Shown: positions 1-6,187 of the stretch, piece after piece
How the letters are laid out: every line of letters starts with the position of its first letter
How positions within the stretch are numbered: the first letter of the stretch is position 1
DNA from: Methanomassiliicoccaceae archaeon
GTDB taxonomy: Archaea > Thermoplasmatota > Thermoplasmata > Methanomassiliicoccales > Methanomethylophilaceae
Reading direction: 5' to 3'
NCBI GenBank assembly: GCA_031254685.1
Contig: JAIRTZ010000008.1
Coordinates: 1-8,362 of the forward strand
Length of the DNA: 8,362 nucleotides
Notes under the pieces: generated by a model
What the model was told of the DNA's origin: nothing
The model's database searches: none
The model's input: the letters and a program-made list of their open reading frames with translations, nothing else
Made by a program: the position numbers and the translations under genes

Positions 1-1017
1 TTCCGGACGTTCTACGATAATAACGACCCTCTGACCGCAAAGGGCATCGTGCAGAAGCACGGGGACCGGTTCCTTGTGCATAATCCGCCGTCGCATCATC
101 TGACGCCGGACACACTTGACAGGATCTACGAACTTGATTACGAGAACAGGGTGCATCCGTACCATCTGAAGGACGGGACCGTTCGGTCGATGGAAACGAT
201 AAAGCAATCGGTGACAACGCACCGCGGATGCTACGGTGAATGCAACTTCTGCGCGATCGCGGTGCATCAGGGACGCACCGTGGTAAGCAGAAGCGAGGAT
301 TCGATCGTGCGCGAGGTCCGCCGCATCGCATCGAAGAAAGGATTCAACGGGATAATATACGATGTCGGCGGGCCGACGGCGAACATGTACGGCATCGAAT
401 GCCTGAAGAAATGCCAGACCGGACAATGTAAGGACAAACGGTGCATATACCCGAAGATCTGCGAAAGACTGCCCGTGGACCACGAACGGCAGATCTCGCT
501 GCTCGGACGCATCGGCAGCGTCGACGGCGTGAAAAAGGTGTTCGTCACCTCCGGGATACGGTACGATATGATACTCGGCGACAAACGCAGCGGAAAATCG
601 TATCTCGACGGGATCGTGAAAGAGAACATCTCGGGGCAGCTGAAGGTCGCGCCGGAGCACATTTCGGACGATGTGCTGAAGCTCATGGGAAAGCCCGGAA
701 GAAAGGTATTGCTGGATTTCAAGAAAATGTTCGACGCCTCCAACGCGGAACAGGGAAAGAGACAGTTCCTCACGTACTATCTGATAGCGGCGCACCCCGG
801 GTGCTACGAACATCATATGGAAGAGCTCAGAACATTCGTGACGAAGGAACTGCATATAGACCCGGAGCAGGTGCAGATATTCACGCCGACGCCGTCGACG
901 TTCTCGACGATGATGTACTGGACGCGCAGGGATATCGACAACAAGAAGGACATCAAGGCGGAAAGGTCGATGCAGATGAAACAGAGGCAGAAGGATATCG
1001 CGCTCGGCATTAAATGA
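1..1017 (+). CDS. ygiQ: YgiQ-family radical SAM protein (UPF0313), 3' part
   Basis: The frame is open from the first base (FRTFYDNNDPLTAKG...) to the TGA at 1015-1017, so the true start lies upstream of the window; the GTG at 49 is only an internal codon. The visible 338 residues contain the radical SAM cluster motif RGCYGECNFCAI (CX3CX2C, Cys codons at 229, 241 and 250), which binds a [4Fe-4S] cluster and S-adenosylmethionine. Other family hallmarks are SRSEDSIVREV, DVGGPTANMYG, a second Cys-rich segment (CLKKCQTGQCKDKRC) followed by a DH pair, LKVAPEH, YYLIAAHPG and the C-terminal QIFTPTPSTFSTMMYWT. YgiQ proteins are widespread in bacteria and archaea, but their reaction is not established. 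Members usually have about 600-740 residues, so roughly half is present here. The C-terminus is short and ends soon after the conserved core. Family assignment is secure. Confidence 0.95.
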   Translation, partial: FRTFYDNNDPLTAKGIVQKHGDRFLVHNPPSHHLTPDTLDRIYELDYENRVHPYHLKDGTVRSMETIKQSVTTHRGCYGECNFCAIAVHQGRTVVSRSEDSIVREVRRIASKKGFNGIIYDVGGPTANMYGIECLKKCQTGQCKDKRCIYPKICERLPVDHERQISLLGRIGSVDGVKKVFVTSGIRYDMILGDKRSGKSYLDGIVKENISGQLKVAPEHISDDVLKLMGKPGRKVLLDFKKMFDASNAEQGKRQFLTYYLIAAHPGCYEHHMEELRTFVTKELHIDPEQVQIFTPTPSTFSTMMYWTRRDIDNKKDIKAERSMQMKQRQKDIALGIK

Positions 1018-1038
1018 CGGGGACGCGAAACATAGCAC

Positions 1039-1048
1039 CATTTATACT
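1039..1048 (+). promoter_or_regulatory. TATA box of the protease gene
   Basis: CATTTATACTCC around 1039-1050 resembles an archaeal TATA box. Its centre is about 25 bp before the ATG at 1069, so transcription would start at or next to the start codon and give a leaderless mRNA. No Shine-Dalgarno sequence precedes the ATG, which fits. The 51-bp gap after ygiQ suggests the protease is transcribed from its own promoter. Confidence 0.5.
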
Positions 1049-1068
1049 CCCTTTCCCATTTACGTGGC

Positions 1069-1953
1069 ATGTTCGGAGAGGCCTGCGAAAAGGCGATGAA
1101 GTTCACGAGACCCGTCATCACATCAACGAGAACTTATGACGGGACGGTATCGTCATCATGCGGCGCGTTCGTGATCCTCAACGACGACGGATGGATACTG
1201 ACGGCGGGCCACATCTTCGATTCGTTCATGGCGTACAAGGACCACGCCAGAAAGATAAAGGATATCGAGGAACAGAATTCCGGCAAGGTCTTCGACCGCA
1301 ACCGCCCGAAGGTGAAGATCGACCCGAAGTGGATAACGAACCATTCGTTCTGGTGGGGATGGGACGCCGCGAGACTGAACGACGTGTTCGTCGACCGTAA
1401 GATAGATATCGCCGTCGGAAGGCTGCAGCCGTTCGAAAAGAAATGGATAACCGAGTACCCGACGATCAAGGACCCGGCGAGGATGAAACCCGGCACGAGC
1501 CTGTGCAAACTGGGATTCCCGTTCACCAAGATCAACGCGACGTTCGACGAGGCGTCGAAAAGCTTCAGGCTCGCGGAAGGTACGTTACCGCTGCCGTTAT
1601 TCCCGATAGAGGGGATGCACACGCGCAACATTGCGCAGGGCAAGAGCGGCGACGGGCGCATAGACATACTGTACGTCGAAACATCGTCACCGGGGATCAG
1701 AGGTCAGTCCGGAGGCCCGATCTTTGACAAGGAATGCAATATATGCGGCATACAGCTGAAAACGAATCACATGCCGCTGGACTTCAAGCCGGAGGCGCAG
1801 GTCGACGGACGGAAAGTGATAGAGAACCAATTCCTTAACCTCGGGATAGGATTGCACGTGAAAACGATCACCGACGTCCTTAGGAGCAGGAACATAGAGT
1901 TCAGGTCCGAGGGCGGCGCGGGCGCCGAGGGCGAGTACAAGATAATCTCGTGA
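1069..1953 (+). CDS. Trypsin-like (chymotrypsin-fold) serine protease, cytosolic
   Basis: This 294-aa protein has a complete serine protease triad: His48 in LTAGHIF, Asp113 in KIDIAV, and Ser214 in RGQSGGPIFD. The last also supplies the oxyanion-hole glycine. Spacing and order match the S1/trypsin-2 fold also found in HtrA/Deg proteases. There is no signal peptide (start MFGEACEKAM) and no PDZ domain is evident after the core, so it looks like a stand-alone intracellular protease. Between His and Asp there is an insertion (about residues 55-105) rich in charged and aromatic residues, including NHSFWWGWD. The C-terminal tail is Gly/Glu-rich. The ATG at 1069 fits a TATA box about 25 bp upstream. 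Substrate is unknown. Stand-alone trypsin-like proteins in prokaryotes are sometimes defence or stress effectors, but the neighbours here do not show this. Confidence 0.85.
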   Translation: MFGEACEKAMKFTRPVITSTRTYDGTVSSSCGAFVILNDDGWILTAGHIFDSFMAYKDHARKIKDIEEQNSGKVFDRNRPKVKIDPKWITNHSFWWGWDAARLNDVFVDRKIDIAVGRLQPFEKKWITEYPTIKDPARMKPGTSLCKLGFPFTKINATFDEASKSFRLAEGTLPLPLFPIEGMHTRNIAQGKSGDGRIDILYVETSSPGIRGQSGGPIFDKECNICGIQLKTNHMPLDFKPEAQVDGRKVIENQFLNLGIGLHVKTITDVLRSRNIEFRSEGGAGAEGEYKIIS

Positions 1954-2002
1954 TCCGCGTCAAACAAAGGTAAGTAGTTTTAAGTGGTTTCGAGGGGAGA
2001 TC

Positions 2003-2034
2003 GACCCGTCTTATAGAATTGGTTGCGACGGGTC
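2003..2034 (+). other. Hairpin GACCCGTC/GACGGGTC in repeat copy 1
   Basis: Perfect 8-bp inverted repeat at 2003-2010 and 2027-2034 with a 16-nt loop, about 50 bp after the protease stop codon. Both arms are identical in the second repeat copy, while two of the 16 loop bases differ. It could be a 3'-end processing or termination structure for the upstream transcript. No T-run follows, so an archaeal intrinsic terminator is not supported. A two-part protein-binding site is equally possible. Confidence 0.6.
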
Positions 2035-2058
2035 TTAAATATCCCTACGACGGCTATC

Positions 2059-2090
2059 TTATAAATACCTTACTATCAAAGTGATAGTAA
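2059..2090 (+). promoter_or_regulatory. TATA box and operator palindrome, repeat copy 1
   Basis: A TATA box TTATAAATA (2059-2067) is followed by a perfect inverted repeat: TTACTATCA (2070-2078), spacer AAG, TGATAGTAA (2082-2090). The palindrome occupies the space between the TATA box and the expected transcription start near 2090. A protein bound there would block the initiation complex, so a repressor operator is the likely reading. Confidence 0.6.
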
Positions 2091-2125
2091 TGTGTAGAAA
2101 TCATAACAAACATCAAAATTTGTGA
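2090..2125 (+). CDS. Putative 11-codon leader ORF, repeat copy 1
   Basis: ATG at 2090 followed by 10 codons (MCRNHNKHQNL) and TGA at 2123-2125. The ATG lies about 27 bp after the TATA-box centre, where a leaderless transcript would begin. The frame ends 6 nt before the ATG of the downstream frame at 2132. The second copy keeps the same length, differing by one residue (R to I). It may be a translated leader or simply part of the 5' untranslated region. Confidence 0.3.
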   Translation: MCRNHNKHQNL

Positions 2126-2131
2126 TAAAAT

Positions 2132-2263
2132 ATGTACACTTTCGGCAGGTCCGCAAATATTCCGCGCACGCCGGGTGCGGACGTCCAGATTTCGCCGGGA
2201 ACGAACGGGCGATATGAAGATACGGTTGCTGCGCAATGTTCCGGACAAACAGATCGAAGGTAA
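2132..2263 (+). pseudogene. Orphan 43-codon frame after repeat copy 1, likely remnant
   Basis: The frame starts with the duplicated ATGTACACTTT at 2132 and reads MYTFGRSANIPRTPGADV... to TAA at 2261-2263, inside the second repeat. Only the first four codons match the gene behind the second repeat. The rest (2143-2256) is more GC-rich than the repeat and unrelated to anything I recognise. It could be a tiny expressed protein, since it has the same promoter and start as the downstream gene. I favour the truncated remains of a gene cut by the duplication, because the stop codon is supplied by the repeat itself. Confidence 0.35.
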
Positions 2264-2292
2264 GTAGTTTTAAGTGGTTTCGAGGGGAGATC

Positions 2293-2324
2293 GACCCGTC
2301 TTAAAGAATCGGTTGCGACGGGTC
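2293..2324 (+). other. Hairpin GACCCGTC/GACGGGTC in repeat copy 2
   Basis: Same perfect 8-bp arms as in copy 1 (2293-2300 and 2317-2324) around a 16-nt loop that differs at two bases. Here it lies shortly after the TAA of the 43-codon frame. In both copies the hairpin therefore sits just behind the end of a reading frame and ahead of a promoter. Confidence 0.6.
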
Positions 2325-2348
2325 TTAAATATCACTACGTCAACTATC

Positions 2349-2378
2349 TTATAAATAGTTAACTATCATTCTGATAGT
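2349..2378 (+). promoter_or_regulatory. TATA box and operator, repeat copy 2
   Basis: TATA box TTATAAATA at 2349-2357, overlapping the palindrome ATAGTTAACTAT (2355-2366), followed by ACTATCA (2362-2368), spacer TTC and TGATAGT (2372-2378). The inverted repeat is shorter than in copy 1 (7 instead of 9 bp), but the ACTATCA/TGATAGT core is intact. Read on the opposite strand, the same segment also contains a TATA-like TTTATAAG. A second TATA-like TGTATAAAT at 2382-2390 exists only in this copy, because copy 1 has G in place of T. Confidence 0.6.
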
Positions 2379-2379
2379 A

Positions 2380-2415
2380 ATGTGTATAAATCATAACAAA
2401 CATCAAAATTTGTGA
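2380..2415 (+). CDS. Putative 11-codon leader ORF, repeat copy 2
   Basis: MCINHNKHQNL then TGA at 2413-2415, 6 nt before the ATG at 2422. The ATG is about 27 bp downstream of the TATA centre, as in copy 1. No Shine-Dalgarno sequence is visible, so it would be translated only as a leaderless message. Expression is unproven. Confidence 0.3.
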   Translation: MCINHNKHQNL

Positions 2416-2421
2416 TAAAAT

Positions 2422-2862
2422 ATGTACACTTTTCACATTTCTCCGCAGATATCTTTTATTACGGAAAACGCGCTCACATACGTTATGTCAGAAGCTCCGT
2501 GCCCGATCGAATCCAGCAAAAAGGCCATCAAGGCCGAAGGCAGCCGCACGATCCAGAAGATAAACATGAACGGATACTTTTTCGAAGGCCCGTACGAACT
2601 TGATGACGAGCTCCCGGCGGAGGCCGGCGTGTGCCTCGTGTGCACCGAATCCGGATACGGGATCAAGGTCATGAGCATCGAGGATACGACGGACATAAGC
2701 GACTGCATCGCGAAGAACAAGAGAAGGGACTGCTGGAAGCGGACTGCGGAGAAGGACTTCGTTGACATATACTTCGCACTGATGCCGAAGAAGGAGGACC
2801 GCGCAAAGGCAGCGTCCACCGTAAGGGACAGACGCAAATACAAGCTTGCGTGCGAAGAATGA
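2422..2862 (+). CDS. Uncharacterised small protein, GIY-YIG-like fold with eroded motif
   Basis: 146 codons from ATG 2422, or 125 from ATG 2485 (MSEAPCPIES). The first 21 residues come partly from the duplicated repeat, so the shorter start may be the ancestral one; a weak TATA-like TTTTATTA about 29 bp before 2485 would fit. The core, residues 53-108, runs FFEGPYELDDELPAEAGV, then IKVMSIED, then KNKRRDCWKRT. The tail holds VRDRRKYKLACEE. This order (GPY, aGVY-like strand, VGES-like strand, R-DCW, then R..Y...C.E) resembles a widespread family of small uncharacterised proteins that I associate with the GIY-YIG nuclease superfamily. Here the two strands read GVCLV and VMSIED instead of GVYVI and DVGES, so nuclease activity is doubtful. 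The gene ends 80 bp from the convergent surface-protein gene. Confidence 0.8.
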   Translation: MYTFHISPQISFITENALTYVMSEAPCPIESSKKAIKAEGSRTIQKINMNGYFFEGPYELDDELPAEAGVCLVCTESGYGIKVMSIEDTTDISDCIAKNKRRDCWKRTAEKDFVDIYFALMPKKEDRAKAASTVRDRRKYKLACEE

Positions 2863-2895
2863 TCATCGTTCGATGCTTTGAAAAAATAGATACGG

Positions 2896-2928
2896 TAAAA
2901 AGTTTGCCGGGAGGGTCTCCCCTCCGGG
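2896..2928 (-). terminator. Hairpin plus T-run, terminator of the surface-protein gene
   Basis: Between the convergent genes lies GGAGGG (2910-2915), a 4-nt loop TCTC and CCCTCC (2920-2925), extended by two more G-C pairs beyond one mismatch. On the minus strand this hairpin starts 15 nt after the surface-protein stop and is followed by a T5 run (2900-2896) and, further on, T6. That fits a terminator for the minus-strand gene. For the plus-strand gene the order is wrong. Confidence 0.5.
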
Positions 2929-2942
2929 TCCCGTGACCTGCG

Positions 2943-5297
2943 TCAGCTCTTGGCGATTATTCTGAAGTACACCGTGACCTTCCTCTTCGTGCTCAGAAGC
3001 GTTATCGTCACTGTACCGTCACCGACATCTTTGTTCTCGCCGTACGAGTACTCGAAGTCCTCTTCCGCCTTCAGCATGGCACCGTTGTACCTTACCCAGG
3101 GCGTGGGCGCGATCTGCGAGCCCGTTGCCGTCAGAACGCCTATCTCGCCTATCTCGAGCTCATCCCTTCTCCAGTAGATCAGCGCTATGATCACAAGCGC
3201 CGTCAGCGCGGTGAGCGCCAGGAGGAGGATGCATAACGTATGGTCGGCCTTGCCGCATATGCAGATGATCGGGTCCTTTCCGTCATTCTCTTCGAACTGC
3301 AGGTACAGGTCCATATCGCCGGTCACGTCGGAACCGAAGTCCCATGCGTTGTCACGCGCGGACTCCGTGTACCAGACCGCTTTGTATCCGTCGCCGGGTA
3401 CCGTCGCCGGTATCTTCGACGATGAGATCGGCGTACCGACAAGCACGTAGATCGAAGTGACGTATTCGTCCGCGTCGTCATAGAACGTCACGGTCGCCCA
3501 TTCGCCGTCGATCTTCATGTACTTCAGGTACAGGCTCATGTTCTCTGTAACTATCGTCTCGAAATCCCACGCTGTGTTGCGTCCGGGGTCGGTGCACCAT
3601 ACGTAGTCGTAACCCGGGAGGGGTTTGACCAACGGTATGTCCGCCTTCGGTATCGGGTTCCCTGCGAGGAACGTCGTCTTGCTGACGAATTCGTCCGCGG
3701 CGTCATAGAACGTCACGTCGGCCTTAGGCGGCGATATGCCGAATATGGGGTATCCGTTGTTGACGCCCTCGACGATGGTCCAGATGTTCTCGAAGTTCCA
3801 TCCGAGGACGCCGCGCTCGGTACCTATGAAGTATATCGTCTTGCCGTCGCGTGCGTCATCGAGCGCGGGCGCCATCTCAGCGGATGTCTTGGAACCGGAT
3901 GCCTGATGCGTCACTCTTCCCGAGACCTCACCGTACAGCCCGTCGATCATCACTTCGATCGAGGTTCCGAAGGTGTTGGTCACGACCTCGTTCTTCTTTA
4001 CGGATCCCTCGAGGTAATAACAGCTCTCGATCGTGCCCCAGTCCAGTTTGCCGAATATTCCGCCGACGTTAGTGTTCGACGGGTCGTTACCGACGCAATC
4101 GATGGAACCGACGCTGTAGCAGTTGTATATATCGACCGCGACCTCTGAGAATCCGAGAATGCCGCCGGCGTGCGAGTTCGCGTTGTTGGCCGCAGCCCTT
4201 ACCTTGCCGGTGTTGTAACAGTCCGTTATGATGTATCCGTCCTCCGGTCCCGTTTTAGTGCCCAGTGACCCGACGATACCGCCTGCGGCCACGGGCGAGT
4301 TGGAGCCGAGGGCCGTTATGTTCCCGGTGTTGTAACACTGGCTTATGAAGGTGTCCCCGCTCGCTTTCTGCCCGACAATGCCTCCGGCGTGATCCTTAGG
4401 CGTTACATTGTTGTCAGGCGAAGGTATCGTTACGGTGCGGGTGTTGTACGAGTTCGTAATGATCAGCGTTCCCGACGGCATATATCCTACGAGACCGCCG
4501 ATCGATGAAGATTTCGAGGTCGCGGAGTATATGTAGCTCTTGTTGTACGAGTCGGCGATCGTCAGGTCGCCGCTGCAGTAACCTACGAGGCCGCCGGAAT
4601 ATGCATCGACGCCGCGCGCGTCGATAGCGAAGTATCCTCCGTTGCTGTAGCAGTTCTTTATTGTGAGGTTACCCTCCGAATGGGCGACGAGGCCCCCTGC
4701 CGAGGATACGATACCTGACGCCGCGAAAAGGGAGGCGTTGTTGGTGCCGTAGTAATAACAGTTCTCAAGGGTCACATTCGCACCCTTCGCGATGTGTCCG
4801 ATGATACCGCCTGTGCGTGTAAGGTTGGATGCCGCGAATATTGTGAATTCGCTCTCATATGATCCCAGATTGTAGAACTCGGCGTCTCCGCCGACATATG
4901 AGAAGAAGCTTCTTGACATCTCCTCGACCGTGCCCCACCCCATGATCGTGACGTTGGCCTTCAAGTAGTATCCGTTGCCGTCAAAAATGCCGGTGAACGG
5001 ATCTGCCAAGGTGCCGACGCCGACGAATTTGTTGCCGCCGGTCATCACGATGTTGTCGGTCAGATAATATTTCCCGTCGATCGGGAATGCCGAATCGATG
5101 CCTATCGATCTGAATTCCGTCTCATCGGAGATCGGAATGTAGTCATTGTCCTCAAAATAACTGGGATCCCTGAGGTCGCCGAGCGTACCGTCATCGGACC
5201 CGCCGTTATTGTTCACATAGAGCAAGACCGAAGCTAATGAAACTGCGATAAGCATCGATATTGCCACCATGGATAACAACTTAGTTTTTCGTCCCAT
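2943..5297 (-). CDS. Surface adhesin-like protein with GLUG and Flg_new repeats
   Basis: 784 aa. Residues 7-28 form a hydrophobic N-terminal signal or anchor (LLSMVAISMLIAVSLASVLL). Residues 162 to about 428 carry repeated GLUG-type units (GGLVGY, GGIVGQ, GGIVGS, GGILGF, GGIFGK, each followed by a strand ending C/S-Y-N/S), a beta-helix-forming repeat of cell-surface proteins. Two Listeria-Bacteroides/InlB-type repeats follow at 527-593 and 602-667, starting VTFYDAADEF and VTFYDDADEY and each containing VW-T...R-AWDF. A membrane segment lies at 687-709, then YWRRDE. The last 65 residues resemble an extracellular beta-domain (see findings). The ATG at 5297 has GAGGGA (5304-5309) 6 nt upstream and a TATA box about 60 bp upstream. 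Likely exported and membrane-held, for adhesion or cell contact. Ligand unknown. Confidence 0.9.
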   Translation of the reverse strand: MGRKTKLLSMVAISMLIAVSLASVLLYVNNNGGSDDGTLGDLRDPSYFEDNDYIPISDETEFRSIGIDSAFPIDGKYYLTDNIVMTGGNKFVGVGTLADPFTGIFDGNGYYLKANVTIMGWGTVEEMSRSFFSYVGGDAEFYNLGSYESEFTIFAASNLTRTGGIIGHIAKGANVTLENCYYYGTNNASLFAASGIVSSAGGLVAHSEGNLTIKNCYSNGGYFAIDARGVDAYSGGLVGYCSGDLTIADSYNKSYIYSATSKSSSIGGLVGYMPSGTLIITNSYNTRTVTIPSPDNNVTPKDHAGGIVGQKASGDTFISQCYNTGNITALGSNSPVAAGGIVGSLGTKTGPEDGYIITDCYNTGKVRAAANNANSHAGGILGFSEVAVDIYNCYSVGSIDCVGNDPSNTNVGGIFGKLDWGTIESCYYLEGSVKKNEVVTNTFGTSIEVMIDGLYGEVSGRVTHQASGSKTSAEMAPALDDARDGKTIYFIGTERGVLGWNFENIWTIVEGVNNGYPIFGISPPKADVTFYDAADEFVSKTTFLAGNPIPKADIPLVKPLPGYDYVWCTDPGRNTAWDFETIVTENMSLYLKYMKIDGEWATVTFYDDADEYVTSIYVLVGTPISSSKIPATVPGDGYKAVWYTESARDNAWDFGSDVTGDMDLYLQFEENDGKDPIICICGKADHTLCILLLALTALTALVIIALIYWRRDELEIGEIGVLTATGSQIAPTPWVRYNGAMLKAEEDFEYSYGENKDVGDGTVTITLLSTKRKVTVYFRIIAKS

Positions 5298-5349
5298 GTT
5301 TATTCCCTCATGATTGTTTGATGATTAACATCGATTATTCCTAATAAGA

Positions 5350-5374
5350 TATCTTATTTATAGTTAACTATCAT
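5350..5374 (-). promoter_or_regulatory. TATA box and shared operator upstream of the surface-protein gene
   Basis: On the minus strand CTATAAATA (5363-5355) is a TATA box with its centre about 62 bp before the ATG, predicting a leader of roughly 35 nt that contains the Shine-Dalgarno GAGGGA. It overlaps the palindrome ATAGTTAACTAT (5360-5371), which continues into ACTATCA (5367-5373 on the plus strand). The 25 bases 5350-5374 equal 2345-2369 at 23 positions; the only differences are AA versus TT within the TATA region. Confidence 0.6.
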
Positions 5375-5432
5375 AATACAATTTAGTATGCTTTTAGCTA
5401 CCATATATCTGATGCAGAACCGAACGATAGCA

Positions 5433-6009
5433 TTAACGCCGTTATAAACATCAAAAAATCAACATCCGATAAAAATAAAGTATGTAAAGGTATTACATTA
5501 ATTAATTGCATACATACAAAAAACCTATTATTTAACATTGTTAATCATCAGATCAAGCGCGCATTAACAATGTTAATAATATCATAATTCAAACATATTA
5601 TACTATTATATCAATTAACGTAATCACCTAAATTAATTTACACACACTGATTTTGACAAAAATTAACGGCGTTACAAAAGATATAACGCTGATTAACGCC
5701 GTTTACGTGTCGAAACGCAAAAAAGCGATCGAACTCCGCTTCTTTTGCTTATTTTTACTATTTATCTTCATATCCGGCTATATTCTTGTCCACGACGGTT
5801 ACCCGAATATCAACTTGATTATGCCCGAATTACACGAAAATCCTACCCAATTTATGCACAAATACGATAAAAACGCGATAAACAGCGTATTTGACGGTTT
5901 CACGCCGTTAAATAACGCTTTTCGGGCGAGATCACGGCGCCGGGTACATAAAGATCGAGACCGCCGGCAGCGTTAAGCGCATCCTGCATCAAATAATTAA
6001 CATTGTTAA
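5433..6009. repeat. Cluster of 13-bp palindromes TTAACR-N-YGTTAA
   Basis: Perfect 6-1-6 palindromes: TTAACATTGTTAA (5532-5544), TTAACAATGTTAA (5564-5576), TTAACATTGTTAA (5997-6009). Near-perfect relatives: TTAACGCCGTTAT (5433-5445), TTAACGGCGTTAC (5663-5675), TTAACGCCGTTTA (5693-5705), and TTCACGCCGTTAA (5899-5911). Weaker half-sites occur at 5325-5333, 5615-5621 and 6125-6137. Centres of the first five are at 5439, 5538, 5570, 5669 and 5699. Such clusters are typical binding arrays for a dimeric DNA-binding protein. Confidence 0.75.
5900..5989 (-). pseudogene. 29-codon GC-rich frame, possible gene remnant
   Basis: On the minus strand an ATG at 5989 opens MQDALNAAGGLDLYVPG..., 29 codons ending at TGA 5900-5902. 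Codon and base composition in the first two thirds resemble the GC-rich genes of the window rather than the AT-rich surroundings. A perfect palindrome (5997-6009) lies 8 bp upstream of the ATG. It could be the remains of an older gene or a small protein under control of that palindrome. The opposite strand also reads coding-like (GYIKIETAGSVKRILHQ) but lacks a start. Confidence 0.2.
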
Positions 6010-6187
6010 TATGTGTTTTGAGACACTATGTAATTAATTAACTTAGTAACGCAATTACATTAACTAATTACGCTAATCAAAAACAATAGAAAAACGGTCG
6101 AAAATTTTTATCGATCGGTGTTTTTCACAATTGTTAATTCGTATTTCAATTAATCTTTCTTTCCTGCCACTTATGGTGCATATCCAA

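Larger units (their letters stand above)
1967..2142 (+). repeat. 176-bp direct repeat, copy 1 (promoter cassette)
   Basis: Positions 1967-2142 align without gaps to 2257-2432 with 13 mismatches by eye (about 93% identity). In order the unit holds a tandem decamer pair (TAAGTAGTTT then TAAGTGGTTT), a GACCCGTC/GACGGGTC hairpin, a TATA box, an inverted-repeat operator, an 11-codon leader ORF and the start ATGTACACTTT. Identity ends just after the fourth codon of the downstream frame. Copy 1 begins 13 bp after the protease stop. Mismatches concentrate around the TATA/operator (2044-2081), while the leader after 2097 is identical in both copies. Confidence 0.95.
2257..2432 (+). repeat. 176-bp direct repeat, copy 2 (promoter cassette)
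   Basis: Second copy, offset 290 bp from the first, with the same order of elements: decamer pair 2261-2280, hairpin 2293-2324, TATA 2349-2357, operator 2362-2378, leader ORF 2380-2415 and start codon 2422. It serves as the upstream region of the 146-codon gene. Compared with copy 1 the operator's left flank is altered, so a second palindrome ATAGTTAACTAT (2355-2366) appears. That palindrome recurs in the surface-protein promoter. Confidence 0.95.
5298..6187. other. AT-rich 890-bp region without a convincing gene
   Basis: This stretch between the surface-protein start and the zinc-ribbon stop is strongly AT-rich compared with the genes to its left. It contains the surface-protein promoter, a cluster of TTAAC/GTTAA palindromes (listed separately), a related direct repeat TTAACTTAGTAACGC (6038-6052) and TTAACTAATTACGC (6060-6073), and a short GC-rich island at about 5925-5990. 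I see no tRNA, rRNA or CRISPR array. Confidence 0.6.

Noticed and set aside
267..773. Long antisense frames inside ygiQ, the protease, the surface protein and the transposase
   Set aside because: They are shadows of well-supported genes on the other strand, with no own promoter or known domain.
2003..2034. Hairpin as intrinsic terminator of the protease gene
   Set aside because: No T-run follows, and the hairpin is conserved as part of the duplicated promoter cassette.
5653..5658. TTGACA as a bacterial -35 box
   Set aside because: No matching -10 at 17 bp and the surroundings look archaeal.
5653..5976. 107-codon plus-strand frame with a hydrophobic stretch (TTG start)
   Set aside because: It has no Shine-Dalgarno or TATA box at the right distance, composition changes sharply along its length, the Arg-rich C-terminus looks like an out-of-frame reading of the GC-rich island, and four palindromes of the array lie inside it.
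5433..6009. Palindrome cluster as a CRISPR array
   Set aside because: Repeats are only 13 bp, spacing is 30-206 bp, and no cas gene is present.
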